The notes beneath the pieces are model-generated. The model was not told the DNA's origin and searched no databases. It saw only the letters and a list, made by a program, of their open reading frames with translations. Shown here one piece after another: positions 40,525-49,302 of a stretch of 64,000 bases of DNA (its first letter is position 1; each line of letters begins with the position of its first letter). Source of the stretch: Enterobacter sp. 638. Lineage in GTDB: Bacteria; Pseudomonadota; Gammaproteobacteria; Enterobacterales; Enterobacteriaceae. The DNA lies in contig NC_009436.1 in the NCBI RefSeq assembly GCF_000016325.1, positions 3,534,001 to 3,598,000 of the forward strand, written 5' to 3'. Made by a program: the position numbers and the translations under genes.

Positions 40525-40713
40525 GTGGGTGTAAGATCCTGTTCATTGTCAGTGACCAGTTTTGAACAACCCTGTTTTCGAATTTATTTTAGCTCTTTTT
40601 TTAAATAAAAAAGACATACAAATCATAACCCTGCCATATCTGTTCAGAAATCGGTAAACTCTATCCACAAGGTCTCATTTTGTCGTTCATTTTTCAACCA
40701 AAGGCTGATATTG

Positions 40714-41406
40714 ATGTTCCCGCTCGTTCCACTCCGCTCTCCTCCTGCAACCGAAGAGCAATTATTGCACCAGGCACAGCGCGTGGCCGGTCATACCCTT
40801 GGGGAATTAGCCGCTCTGGCAGGACTGCCAATTCCCCAGGATCTGAAACGCGATAAGGGTTGGATTGGCGTATTGCTGGAACTGTGGCTCGGCGCCAGCG
40901 CGGGCAGCAAGCCTGAACAAGATTTCGCCGCGATGGGCGTCGAGCTGAAAACTATTCCTGTCGATAGCCAGGGTAAACCGCTCGAAACGACGTTTGTTTG
41001 CGTCGCTCCCTTAACCGGAAATACTGGCGTCACCTGGGAAACAAGCCATGTCCGTCACAAACTGAAGCGGGTGCTGTGGATACCGATTGAAGGCGACAGA
41101 GCCATCCCGTTGGCTGAGCGCCGGGTTGGCGCACCGCTGCTGTGGAGCCCTGACGAAAAGGAAGATCGACAACTTTGTCAGGATTGGGAAGAATTAATGG
41201 ACATGATCGTTCTGGGGCACGTTGAGCGGATAACGGCGCGTCATGGCGAAGTTATGCAATTACGTCCGAAAGCGGCTAACAGCAAAGCGCTCACCGAAGC
41301 CATCGGTGCCCGTGGCGAACCGATACTCACGCTGCCGCGCGGCTTTTATTTAAAAAAGAACTTCACGGGCGCCCTGCTGGCTCGCCACTTCCTGTTGAAA
41401 ACATAG
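40714..41406 (+). CDS. mutH: DNA mismatch repair endonuclease MutH
   Basis: I choose ATG 40714 ([11 protein letters not shown]); a TTG three bases earlier is also in frame. With this start the catalytic triad falls on D70, E77 and K79 ([11 protein letters not shown]), the E. coli numbers. 230 residues against 229. MutH, activated by MutL, nicks the unmethylated strand at hemimethylated GATC to direct mismatch repair. The fold is related to type II restriction enzymes such as Sau3AI. The gene follows the DnaA-box-rich region. Confidence 0.95.
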   Translation: MFPLVPLRSPPATEEQLLHQAQRVAGHTLGELAALAGLPIPQDLKRDKGWIGVLLELWLGASAGSKPEQDFAAMGVELKTIPVDSQGKPLETTFVCVAPLTGNTGVTWETSHVRHKLKRVLWIPIEGDRAIPLAERRVGAPLLWSPDEKEDRQLCQDWEELMDMIVLGHVERITARHGEVMQLRPKAANSKALTEAIGARGEPILTLPRGFYLKKNFTGALLARHFLLKT

Positions 41407-41535
41407 TTTTTACGTGAAGTTTGAAGTGAATCAAACTCAATCACCGGCTTTTTAAGATTTCACTGCTTCCCCATAGCGCATATTCAGGTTATTACTACAC
41501 TATGATTTGATACGAGCCAGATGAGGATGATAACG

Positions 41536-41754
41536 ATGAAAAAATGGGCAGTGATAATCTCGGCGGTCGGTTTAGCGTTTGCTGTTTCAGGTTGTAGCAG
41601 CGATTACGTCATGGCCACTAAAGATGGCCGAATGATACTGACAGACGGCAAACCCGAAGTCGACGACGATACCGGTCTGGTGAGTTATAACGACCAGCAG
41701 GGTAATAAAATGCAGATTAATCGCGACGATGTGTCGCAAATCATCGAGCGATAA
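41536..41754 (+). CDS. ygdR: Small lipoprotein YgdR (DUF903)
   Basis: Start ATG 41536 gives 72 residues, identical in length to E. coli; the Shine-Dalgarno GAGGAT lies at 41523-41528. The signal peptide ends VSGC with lipidated C20. The mature DUF903 domain is SH3-like ([19 protein letters not shown]). It is a paralog of YgdI at 14115-14342, sharing most of the core including the INRDDV segment. Function unknown. Confidence 0.93.
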   Translation: MKKWAVIISAVGLAFAVSGCSSDYVMATKDGRMILTDGKPEVDDDTGLVSYNDQQGNKMQINRDDVSQIIER

Positions 41755-41760
41755 ACAGAT

Positions 41761-41792
41761 AAAGGTCAGCCGCTTGCTGGCCTTTTTGATTT
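41761..41792 (+). terminator. Rho-independent terminator of ygdR
   Basis: AAAGGTCAGC-CGCTT-GCTGGCCTTT, followed by TTGATTTTTTT. Confidence 0.85.
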
Positions 41793-41895
41793 TTTTCTTC
41801 CCCTTTTGCCTCCCCTCTGCCATGTTTATATTCCTCCGTCTGGAGTCCATTCCCGATCCTGACGCAGCCTACATGTCACACTAAGGAAGCCGGCT

Positions 41896-42936
41896 ATGCA
41901 TTATCACCGTATCCCCCACAGCACTCTGGAGATCAGCCAACTGGGGTTGGGCACGATGACATTCGGTGAACAAAACAGCGAAGCCGATGCCCATGCGCAA
42001 CTCGATTACGCCGTCAGCCAGGGCATTAACCTGATTGACGTTGCAGAAATGTACCCCGTGCCGCCGCGCCCGGAAACCCAAGGATTGACCGAAACTTACG
42101 TTGGCAACTGGCTGGCGAAGAGCGGTAATCGCGAAAAACTGGTCATTGCGTCTAAAGTGAGTGGCCCTTCGCGCAACAACGATGCGGGTATTCGCCAGAA
42201 TCAGGTTCTGGATCGCAAAAATATTCGCGCCGCGCTGGATGACAGCCTAAAGCGCCTGCAAACGGACTACCTCGATTTATATCAGGTGCACTGGCCGCAG
42301 CGTCCAACCAACTGCTTTGGTAAACTGGGTTACAGCTGGAGCGACGGCGCACCTGTCGTGACGCTGCTCGAAACGCTGGAAGCACTGACCGAATGCCAGC
42401 GCGCCGGTAAGATTCGCTACATTGGCGTCTCGAACGAAACGGCATTTGGGGTGATGCGTTATCTGCATCTGGCGGATAAACACGATCTGCCGCGCATTGT
42501 GACGATTCAGAATCCCTACAGTCTGGTGAATCGCAGCTATGAAGTCGGTCTGGCGGAAGTGACCCAGTACGAAGGCGTTGAACTGCTGGCCTATTCCTGC
42601 CTGGGTTTTGGTACGTTAACCGGTAAATATCTGAATGGTGCTAAACCGGCTGGCGCACGCAATACGTTGTTTAGCCGATTTACACGTTACAGCGGTGAGC
42701 AAACGCAGAAGGCAGTTGCGGCTTACGTCGACATCGCGAAGCGTCATGGGCTTGACCCGGCACAAATGGCGTTAGCTTTTGTACGCCGCCAGCCGTTTGT
42801 CGCCAGCACCTTACTGGGCGCAACGACTATGGATCAGCTGAAAACTAACATTGAAAGCTTCCATCTTGAGCTGAGTGAAGACGTTTTGGCAGAGATTGAA
42901 GCCGTGCATCAGGTTTACACTTACCCTGCACCGTAA
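41896..42936 (+). CDS. tas: NADP(H)-dependent aldo-keto reductase Tas
   Basis: A 346-residue (alpha/beta)8-barrel aldo-keto reductase. Visible catalytic features are the Asp in INLIDVAEMYP (tyrosine three residues further), the active-site Lys in LVIASKVSGPS, and His in LYQVHWPQRP. In E. coli, extra copies of tas suppressed a tyrosine auxotrophy, hence the name; the natural substrate is unknown. The start follows AAGGAAG at 41883-41889. It ends in its own terminator. Confidence 0.94.
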   Translation: MHYHRIPHSTLEISQLGLGTMTFGEQNSEADAHAQLDYAVSQGINLIDVAEMYPVPPRPETQGLTETYVGNWLAKSGNREKLVIASKVSGPSRNNDAGIRQNQVLDRKNIRAALDDSLKRLQTDYLDLYQVHWPQRPTNCFGKLGYSWSDGAPVVTLLETLEALTECQRAGKIRYIGVSNETAFGVMRYLHLADKHDLPRIVTIQNPYSLVNRSYEVGLAEVTQYEGVELLAYSCLGFGTLTGKYLNGAKPAGARNTLFSRFTRYSGEQTQKAVAAYVDIAKRHGLDPAQMALAFVRRQPFVASTLLGATTMDQLKTNIESFHLELSEDVLAEIEAVHQVYTYPAP

Positions 42937-42942
42937 TAAAAG

Positions 42943-42969
42943 CAAAACGGCAACCCTGTTGCCGTTTTG
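42943..42969. terminator. Terminator between tas and lplT
   Basis: CAAAACGGCAAC-CCT-GTTGCCGTTTTG is a perfect 12-bp stem with A and T arms, so it can work in both directions, serving tas. lplT on the minus strand ends about 45 bases further on. Confidence 0.85.
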
Positions 42970-43014
42970 AGTTTCTTCCCTCTCTGGTCACGATGACGAT
43001 ATCAGGCCGCCACG

Positions 43015-44208
43015 CTAGCGACGACGCTGCCAGATCCACAGCCCGGTAATCGCCAGCGCAAAGAGCGCGCCAAACCCCACGCCAATGCCCACCACCGGTA
43101 ACCCCGCTTTGACAGCCAGCGAGTAAAGCCCCAGCATCAGCAGCATCGCGGTGTTCTCACCCAGATTCTGCACGGCAATGGCGTTGCCCGCCCCGACGGT
43201 ATGCTTGCCGCGCTCCTGCAATAACGCATTGAGCGGCACGATAAAGAAACCGCCCAAAATACCAATCAGGATCAGCAATCCATAAGCGGGTAAGAGCGCA
43301 TGCTGCAGGGAGAAGAACAGCACGCCCACGCCAATCAAAATCCCGGCAGGCATACAGCGCCTCACCGTTTCCAGCGTCACCAGTTTCGCCGCCGCTCCCG
43401 CACCCACCACGATCCCGACAGCGACCATGGCATTCAGATACGTTGGCGTCGCGTTGTCAGTAATCCCCAACGCTGTCGGGACCCACAACACCAGCAGGAA
43501 GCGCAGCGTCACGCCAGCGCCCCAGAACATGCTGGTTCCAATCAACGAAAAACGCGTTTCGCCATCGCGCCACAGCACCCGACAGGCGTTGAAGAAACTG
43601 GAGGTCATGGGGGTGAATCGCCAGGATTGCCCCGGACGCGCCACGGGGAGCGTCGGGATAAACAGGTTTGCGACTACGGCGCCTGCGTATACCACGGCGC
43701 AAATGCCCAGCGCCGCCAGAACGTGCCAGTCTGCCAGCACACCACCGGCAACAGAACCAAGCAGAATCGCGGCAATCGTCGAAGATTCCATCAGACCATT
43801 GGCTTTGACCAACTTATCGCCCGTGGTTAGCTCACCCAGAATGCCGTATTTGGCAGGCGAATAAGCCGCTGCCCCAATACCCACCAGCGTGTAACCTATA
43901 AAAGGATTGAACCCGAAACAGATACTTGCCGCACCCAACAACTTGAGGCTGTTGGCAAACATCATCACCCGTCCTTTTGGGAAGCTGTCCGCCACCTGCC
44001 CGACGAACGGGGCAAAAAGAATGTAAGCGCCCACAAACACCATCTGCAGAATAGGCTGACTCCAGTCAGGATAGAATTCTGCTTTCAGTAGTGCGAGGGT
44101 GGCAAAGAGCAAGGCATTATCGCCAAAGGCCGACAGGAACTGGGCGGACGTTACCGCCATCATGCCCTTCGACCAGAGCGAAGTATTAGTGTGTGCTGAC
44201 TCACGCAT
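43015..44208 (-). CDS. lplT: Lysophospholipid transporter LplT
   Basis: Start ATG 44208 gives 397 residues ([16 protein letters not shown]), the E. coli length. A 12-helix MFS protein with motif A-like [14 protein letters not shown]. LplT flips lyso-phosphatidylethanolamine from the periplasmic to the cytoplasmic leaflet, where Aas re-acylates it, repairing products of lipoprotein maturation. The start overlaps the aas stop by 8 bases, so the partners are co-translated. In some bacteria the two are one fused protein. Confidence 0.95.
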
Positions 44209-46360
44209 CGTGATGTTCTTCCTCTTCAACCATGCTTTTCAGCGCCACAAAATCGGGTTTACCGCTGCCCAAAACAGGTAGCTGCTTCAGGTAACGAATG
44301 TCGCGCGGCACGGCCAGTTCTGGCACACCATGTTCACGGGCGTAATGCAGCAGTTGTTCACGCTTGAGCTCGCTATCCGTGGTGAAGAGCACCAGGGCCT
44401 CGCCTTTACTGGCGTCACTTTTAATCGCCGTTGCGTGCATCTTCTCGGGAGAAAGAGCATTGGCGAGCTGTTCCACCATTTCCAGCGACACCATTTCCCC
44501 GGCGATCTTGGCAAAGCGCTTCGCACGGCCCTGAATTTGCACGAACCCGTGCTCATCAAAACGCACGATATCGCCGGTGTCATACCAGCCGGTTTCCACT
44601 TCGCCAGCCGCATTTTCCGCCGTCGGCGCTTCAAGCACGCCCGGATTTTCAACGCGCAGGTAGCCGTTCATCACGTTTGGCCCTTTGAGCTGCAGACGAC
44701 CGCCCTCTTCAATACCAGGCACCGCCAGCAGGCGCGCGTCCATTCCGGGTAGGATTCGGCCCACCGTGCCCGGTCTGGCGGCCATCGGCACGTTGATCGA
44801 CACGACGGGCGCGCATTCCGTTACGCCATAGCCTTCGAGGATGCGCAGACCAAACTTGTCCTGCCAAATTTCGCGGGTGCTGTCCTGCAATTTTTCGGCC
44901 CCGGCCACCACGTAGCGTACGCGGAAGAAATCATACGGATTGGCAAAGCGCGCGTAATGCCCCAGGAACGTCGACGTACCGAAAAGCACCGTACAATTGC
45001 GGTCATAAACCAGTTCCGGCACCACCCGATAGTGCAGCGGGCTGGGATATAAGAAGACTTCCGCACCCGTGAATAACGGCGTAAAAAGCCCGACCGTCAG
45101 GCCGAACGAGTGGAAAAGCGGCAGCGCCGACATAAACCGATCTTTGGCGGTAAAGTCAGCGATCGTTTTGATCTGCTCAACGTTCGCCAGAATGCTTTTA
45201 TGGCTGTGAACCACGCCCTTTGGATGACCTTCCGACCCCGAGGTAAAAAGAATCATCGCCGCATCTTCCGGCTGCTGTTTAACTTGCGCCAGATGCGGGA
45301 CCAGCAGATGGGCGAAAATCCACAGCTTATCCGCCGTTGTGACCTCGGCTTTGAGATCTTCGAGGAAAACCCAGCGCACCTGCTTGAGCTGCTCCGGCAA
45401 ATGCCAGAGTTTGCCCTTATCGAGGAACTGGCGTGACGTGAAAACCGTTTTGATCTCTGCCGCCGTAATGGCGCTGGTCAACCCTTTGACGCCCGCCGTG
45501 TAGTTCATCATCGCCGGAATTCGCCCGCGTGAAACGGCACCAAAAATCACCGCCGCGCTGATACCGGCGTTGGGCAGCATCAGCCCGATTTTCTCGCCCT
45601 TTTGGCTGTATTTCTCAAGAATACGTCCGACAAACAGGGTCTTGGTGAGCAGTTTGCGATACGTGTCGGGGGTGAAATTGATATCTTCGACGCAGTTTTT
45701 TCGCGCGCCATAGCGGTCCTGAGCGGAGAGTAACGCTTCATATAACGTTTCACGCGGACGTACCGCCATGCGGGCTTCCATCATAATTTGATGAAGCATT
45801 TCTCCTGCTATTTTCCGGCGGTCACGAGCGCGCGGGGCGTCAGGCATGGGCAGCGTTGTTGGCGGCAGAATGTGGAGCGTGATTTGCGGGAACAGCCGTT
45901 GCTTCACTAGCCCTTTCAGGCGGCTGAAATAGGTCAGTTCAGCGCCTTCAATACGCAACGGAACGACTGTCGCTTTCGACTTGGCCGCAACAAAACCGGC
46001 ACCGTCGTAGATTTTCATCAGTGAACCCGTCACTGAGATACGGCCTTCCGGGAATATCACCACCGGCCGCCCCTGTTCAATCAGGCGAACCAGATGCTTA
46101 ATCATCATCGGTTTTGTGGGGTCGAGCGGGACAAGGTCAACCAGCGGCGCAAGCCAGCGCATAAACCACTTCTGGCTGATAGAGCTGTACACCGCAAACA
46201 CCGGACGTCCAGGCAGGAAAAGGGCCAGCAGGATCCCATCGATAAAGGAAACATGGTTTGGAGTGATAAGGACGCGTTCGCCTTGCAGTGACTGGGTATC
46301 ACCCGTCAGGCGGATGCGAAAGAGGATACGAAATAAGGTACGGAAGAACCCAAATAGCAT
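44201..46360 (-). CDS. aas: 2-acyl-GPE acyltransferase / acyl-ACP synthetase Aas
   Basis: A 719-residue bifunctional inner-membrane enzyme, the exact E. coli length. The N-terminal PlsC-type acyltransferase has H36 and D41 (NHVSFIDG) and FPEGRIS. The C-terminal AMP-forming ligase has the P-loop [16 protein letters not shown] and ends with the [11 protein letters not shown] adenylation motif. It loads a fatty acid on bound ACP and transfers it to lysophosphatidylethanolamine delivered by LplT. Confidence 0.96.
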
Positions 46361-46453
46361 TTCAACTCCCTTTGCCTGTCAATAATTGGCGTTACGCTAA
46401 ATTGTGGCAGATTACACGAGAAGTGCAGGAGGGGCGATAGCTTATTCGGGGCG

Positions 46454-46539
46454 AAAAAAAACCTGCGCATCTGCGCAGGCTGGTGCAAGAGATGAGTACG
46501 ATTCCGTACTTAGAATTCTCACCAATCAATACCTCTGGG
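46454..46539 (-). ncRNA. omrA: OmrA small RNA
   Basis: The transcript starts CCCAGAGGTATTGATTGGTG at 46539 and ends in a terminator CCTGCGCAGATGCGCAGG plus eight T; about 86 nt (88 in E. coli). The conserved 5' 15 or so bases pair with outer-membrane protein mRNAs (cirA, fecA, ompT, csgD) through Hfq. Expression is driven by EnvZ-OmpR. The place between aas and galR, next to a second related RNA, is diagnostic. Confidence 0.93.
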
Positions 46540-46655
46540 ATCTTGATTGTGGTTGTTAGCCCCGCGCTTTGCCAGTGGGAAAACGCAAGTGAATGAGCCT
46601 AAGTGCAACCAGGTGTGAAAATTATCGATTGCTGTTACATCTTGAAGTTACAGAC

Positions 46656-46737
46656 AAAAAAAACCTGCGTATGGACGCAGGTTGGTGCAAATCGTGTTAA
46701 TCAACCGGAGCTGATTTCACCTATCAATACCTCTGGG
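46656..46737 (-). ncRNA. omrB: OmrB small RNA
   Basis: 82 nt, the E. coli length. It begins CCCAGAGGTATTGATAGGTG at 46737, sharing the first 15 bases with OmrA, then differs in the middle and ends in CCTGCGTCCATACGCAGG plus eight T. OmrA and OmrB regulate an overlapping target set. The terminator loop differs from the E. coli OmrB form. Confidence 0.92.
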
Positions 46738-46948
46738 ATCTCGACTTTAGCAATACGCTGATAATCACCGCCAGCGGACAATCGCAACAGCGTGCCGCAA
46801 AGTGTAACTAAAGGTTCCGTTTAATATTATTCTGATACGTCTGGCCATGTAACGATTACACCGATTTCTCATGTTCTGCATCACGTTTGCGACGGCCTTT
46901 CACGCACAGCCCTTGAATGCACCTCGCTTTTCCGCAACACTGATGAGT

Positions 46949-46964
46949 GTGTAAACGCTTACCC
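46949..46964 (+). promoter_or_regulatory. GalR/GalS operator upstream of galR
   Basis: GTGTAAACGCTTACCC matches the gal operator consensus (GTGKAANCGNTTMCAC) with one mismatch in the right arm. It lies 17 bases before the galR ATG, consistent with autoregulation. Confidence 0.75.
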
Positions 46965-46981
46965 CCAAAAGAAGGTATTAA

Positions 46982-47998
46982 ATGGCGACAATAAAGGATG
47001 TGGCCCGTCTGTCCGGTGTTTCCGTCGCGACTGTCTCGCGCGTCATTAACGACTCACCGAAAGCCAGCGACGCTTCCCGCCAGGCAGTGCAGAGCGCAAT
47101 GGAAACGCTGAATTATCATCCCAACGCCAATGCCCGCGCGCTTGCGCAGCAATCGACTGAGACGGTTGGCCTGGTGGTGGGTGACGTATCTGACCCGTTT
47201 TTCGGCGCGATGGTCAAAGCCGTCGAGCAGGTGGCTTACCAGACGGGCAATTTTTTACTGATCGGTAATGGCTATCACAACGAAGAAAAAGAACGCAAGG
47301 CCATTGAACAGCTGATTCGCCATCGCTGTGCGGCGCTGGTAGTCCACGCCAAAGTCCTGCCCGATGCTGAACTGCTGCATCTTATGAAGCAAATTCCTGG
47401 CATGGTGCTCATCAACCGCATTATTCCTGGCTATGAGCAACGCTGCGTTGCGCTTGACGACCGTTACGGTGCCTGGCTCGCCACGCGTCATCTTATTCAG
47501 CAAGGCCATACCCGCATCGGCTATCTCTGTTCCAATCACCAGATTTCAGATGCAGAAGACCGTCTGCGCGGTTACTACGATGCGTTGCGCGAAAGCGGCC
47601 TGCCCTGTAACGATCGGCTGGTCGCCTATGGTGAACCGGATGAGAGCGGCGGTGAACATGCGATGACCGAGCTTTTAGGCCGCGGGCGCAACTTTACCGC
47701 CGTGGCCTCCTATAACGACTCGATGGCCGCGGGTGCCATGGGCGTGCTCAATGATAATGGCATTGATGTGCCAGCCGAAATTTCATTGATTGGTTTCGAT
47801 GATGTGTTGGTTGCGCGCTACGTTCGTCCGCGTTTAACCACCGTGCGTTACCCGATCGTGACCATGGCAACCCAGGCGGCTGAACTGGCGCTGGCCCTCG
47901 CCGATAAACGCCCTCTGCCGGATATTACGCACTTGTTCAGCCCGACGCTGGTGCGCCGTCACTCCGTTGTGAGTCCTGCGGAACCCGTCAGCGAATAG
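46982..47998 (+). CDS. galR: Galactose operon repressor GalR (LacI family)
   Basis: A 338-residue LacI-type repressor (343 in E. coli). The N-terminal helix-turn-helix is TIKDVARLSGVSVATVSRVI, followed by the hinge and a periplasmic-binding-type domain for galactose. It represses galETKM and galP. The C-terminus differs from E. coli (SVVSPAEPVSE) and its last 40 bases overlap the convergent GNAT gene. An operator sits just upstream. In E. coli lysA follows directly; here a 5.4 kb insertion intervenes. Confidence 0.94.
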   Translation: MATIKDVARLSGVSVATVSRVINDSPKASDASRQAVQSAMETLNYHPNANARALAQQSTETVGLVVGDVSDPFFGAMVKAVEQVAYQTGNFLLIGNGYHNEEKERKAIEQLIRHRCAALVVHAKVLPDAELLHLMKQIPGMVLINRIIPGYEQRCVALDDRYGAWLATRHLIQQGHTRIGYLCSNHQISDAEDRLRGYYDALRESGLPCNDRLVAYGEPDESGGEHAMTELLGRGRNFTAVASYNDSMAAGAMGVLNDNGIDVPAEISLIGFDDVLVARYVRPRLTTVRYPIVTMATQAAELALALADKRPLPDITHLFSPTLVRRHSVVSPAEPVSE

Positions 47999-48435
47999 CG
48001 ATAGAGATGGACCGTTTTATTCGGATATTCCAGCGCATCACCGATGTCATGCCAGCCGTAACGCTCGTAAAAGTCACGGCAGGCTGACCAAAGATGCAGC
48101 TCGGAATACCCGGCGCGAGCGGCGTAAGCCATCACGTACTCCTGTAATTTCCCCGCCAATCCTCTCCCGCGCGCCGATTCATCAACATACAGCGCGGCCA
48201 GCCACGGATAAAGATCCTGGCGCGTGATTAAATCACAGCGCCACAGCCCCACCGTGCCTAACAGCTGTTCGCCCTCAACAGCCACAAACGTAATCGGTAG
48301 TGCATCTGGTTGTTGGCTGTGGGTGACGATACTGGCAAAAAATTCGCGGGGTAAACCGTCGCCAAAAGCCTGCCAGATCCAGTCGGTCACTTGCTCTGCG
48401 TGATGTGCAACGGCATACAGTGGCAGAATCGTCAT
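47959..48435 (-). CDS. GNAT-family N-acetyltransferase
   Basis: A 158-residue protein with the GNAT acetyl-CoA motif A: LAALYVDESARGRGLAGKLQEY, where RGRGLAG is the Q/RxxGxG/A-type loop, near residues 85-105. The C-terminal FYERYGW is the usual strand after the acetyl-CoA site. The substrate is unknown. Its start overlaps the GntR-type gene stop by four bases (ATGA) and its 3' end runs 40 bases into galR on the opposite strand. Not part of the E. coli K-12 galR-lysA junction. Confidence 0.85.
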   Translation of the reverse strand: MTILPLYAVAHHAEQVTDWIWQAFGDGLPREFFASIVTHSQQPDALPITFVAVEGEQLLGTVGLWRCDLITRQDLYPWLAALYVDESARGRGLAGKLQEYVMAYAARAGYSELHLWSACRDFYERYGWHDIGDALEYPNKTVHLYRYSLTGSAGLTTE

Positions 48436-49205
48436 ACCAGTTTTCCCTGGAACAGAGGGACAGATTCGAAGAGATAGCCGTCAAAATCCGGTGCATCTTC
48501 ATCAGACAGTTCAAGCAGGCTTTTTTTAACGTTTTCGAGATGCTGGAACATGGCCTGCCACGCCCCCATCACATCGCGCCGACGCAGCGCCGCCAGAATG
48601 GTTTGCCGATCACCCAGCCATTTCAGGCGATACGCGCGGCTGGCGATATGGACGTTAAACTGCTGCCACAGCGGGCTGCTGTCCATGTGATGCCAGACGC
48701 TTTCCACGGTTGCGAGCAGCATCTGGTTTTGCGTAGCGCCCGCCAACACCAGGTGGAACATTTTATTGTTGTCCTGGCTATTATCGTTGGCGGCAATCGC
48801 GCGCTGCTCTTGTTCAATAATGCGGCGCAAATTGTCGATATCCGCGCGCGTCGCCATCTTCGCCGCAAAGGCGGCAATATTACTTTCAAGCAACTGACGT
48901 GCCTGTAAAATCTCGAACGGGCCGACATCGCTACTTAAAAAACGCTCTTCTTCGTTTTCGTGTTCTTCGGGAATACGCATTACGTAGACGCCGGAACCCT
49001 GGCGAATATCCACCGTTCCTTGTAGTTCCAGCATCAGAAGTGCTTCACGCACAATCGTGCGGCTTACGCCGTAAGTCTCGGCAATATTGCGCTCAGGTGG
49101 CAGACGCGAGCCAACAGGATAGTGCCCCTGAATGATTTGCGTGCGTAAATCTTCGCCAATTTCCTGGTACTGCTTTTTTTCCGGCGGAACAACGGCCTTC
49201 TCCAC
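48432..49205 (-). CDS. GntR-family (FadR subfamily) regulator, UxuR/ExuR-like
   Basis: 257 residues. The N-terminal winged helix (GSRLPPERNIAETYGVSRTIVREAL) is GntR-type and the C-terminal FCD domain has the GPFEILQARQLLESNIAAFAA block seen in UxuR and ExuR. Those regulate hexuronate catabolism and bind fructuronate or related acids; whether this one does is inference. It lies 97 bases after the GH1 gene and overlaps the acetyltransferase gene by four bases. It may control the adjacent genes or a distant uronate pathway, which would suit the pectin locus further on. Confidence 0.85.
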   Translation of the reverse strand: MEKAVVPPEKKQYQEIGEDLRTQIIQGHYPVGSRLPPERNIAETYGVSRTIVREALLMLELQGTVDIRQGSGVYVMRIPEEHENEEERFLSSDVGPFEILQARQLLESNIAAFAAKMATRADIDNLRRIIEQEQRAIAANDNSQDNNKMFHLVLAGATQNQMLLATVESVWHHMDSSPLWQQFNVHIASRAYRLKWLGDRQTILAALRRRDVMGAWQAMFQHLENVKKSLLELSDEDAPDFDGYLFESVPLFQGKLV

Positions 49206-49240
49206 AATATCACCTGCACTTACTTAGGAATGAATACTCA

Positions 49241-49262
49241 GGCCGGGCATCCTTCCCCGGCC
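49241..49262 (-). terminator. GC-rich hairpin after the GH1 gene
   Basis: GGCCGGG and CCCGGCC pair around an 8-base loop between the GH1 stop and the GntR-type gene start. No T-run on the minus strand; it may limit read-through into the regulator gene. Confidence 0.45.
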
Positions 49263-49302
49263 ACTCTGGACGCTATTTTACCAGAACCCTCGCCGAGAGA
49301 GC

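Larger units (their letters stand above)
40031..40713. promoter_or_regulatory. rppH-mutH divergent region with a DnaA-box cluster
   Basis: About 680 AT-rich bases with no credible gene; short frames crossing it show no family features. It must hold both divergent promoters. Two perfect strong DnaA boxes (TTATCCACA) lie at 40397-40405 (plus) and 40516-40524 (minus, as TGTGGATAA). One-mismatch boxes are at 40200-40208 (TGTGGATAT) and 40671-40679 (CTATCCACA); weaker ones are TTATAAACA near 40155 and TTATACCCA near 40492. I recall that the E. coli mutH upstream region is a reported high-affinity DnaA site. Confidence 0.65.

Noticed and set aside
40340..40534. A small gene in the rppH-mutH gap
   Set aside because: The 64-residue frame has no convincing ribosome-binding site or domain and covers DnaA boxes.
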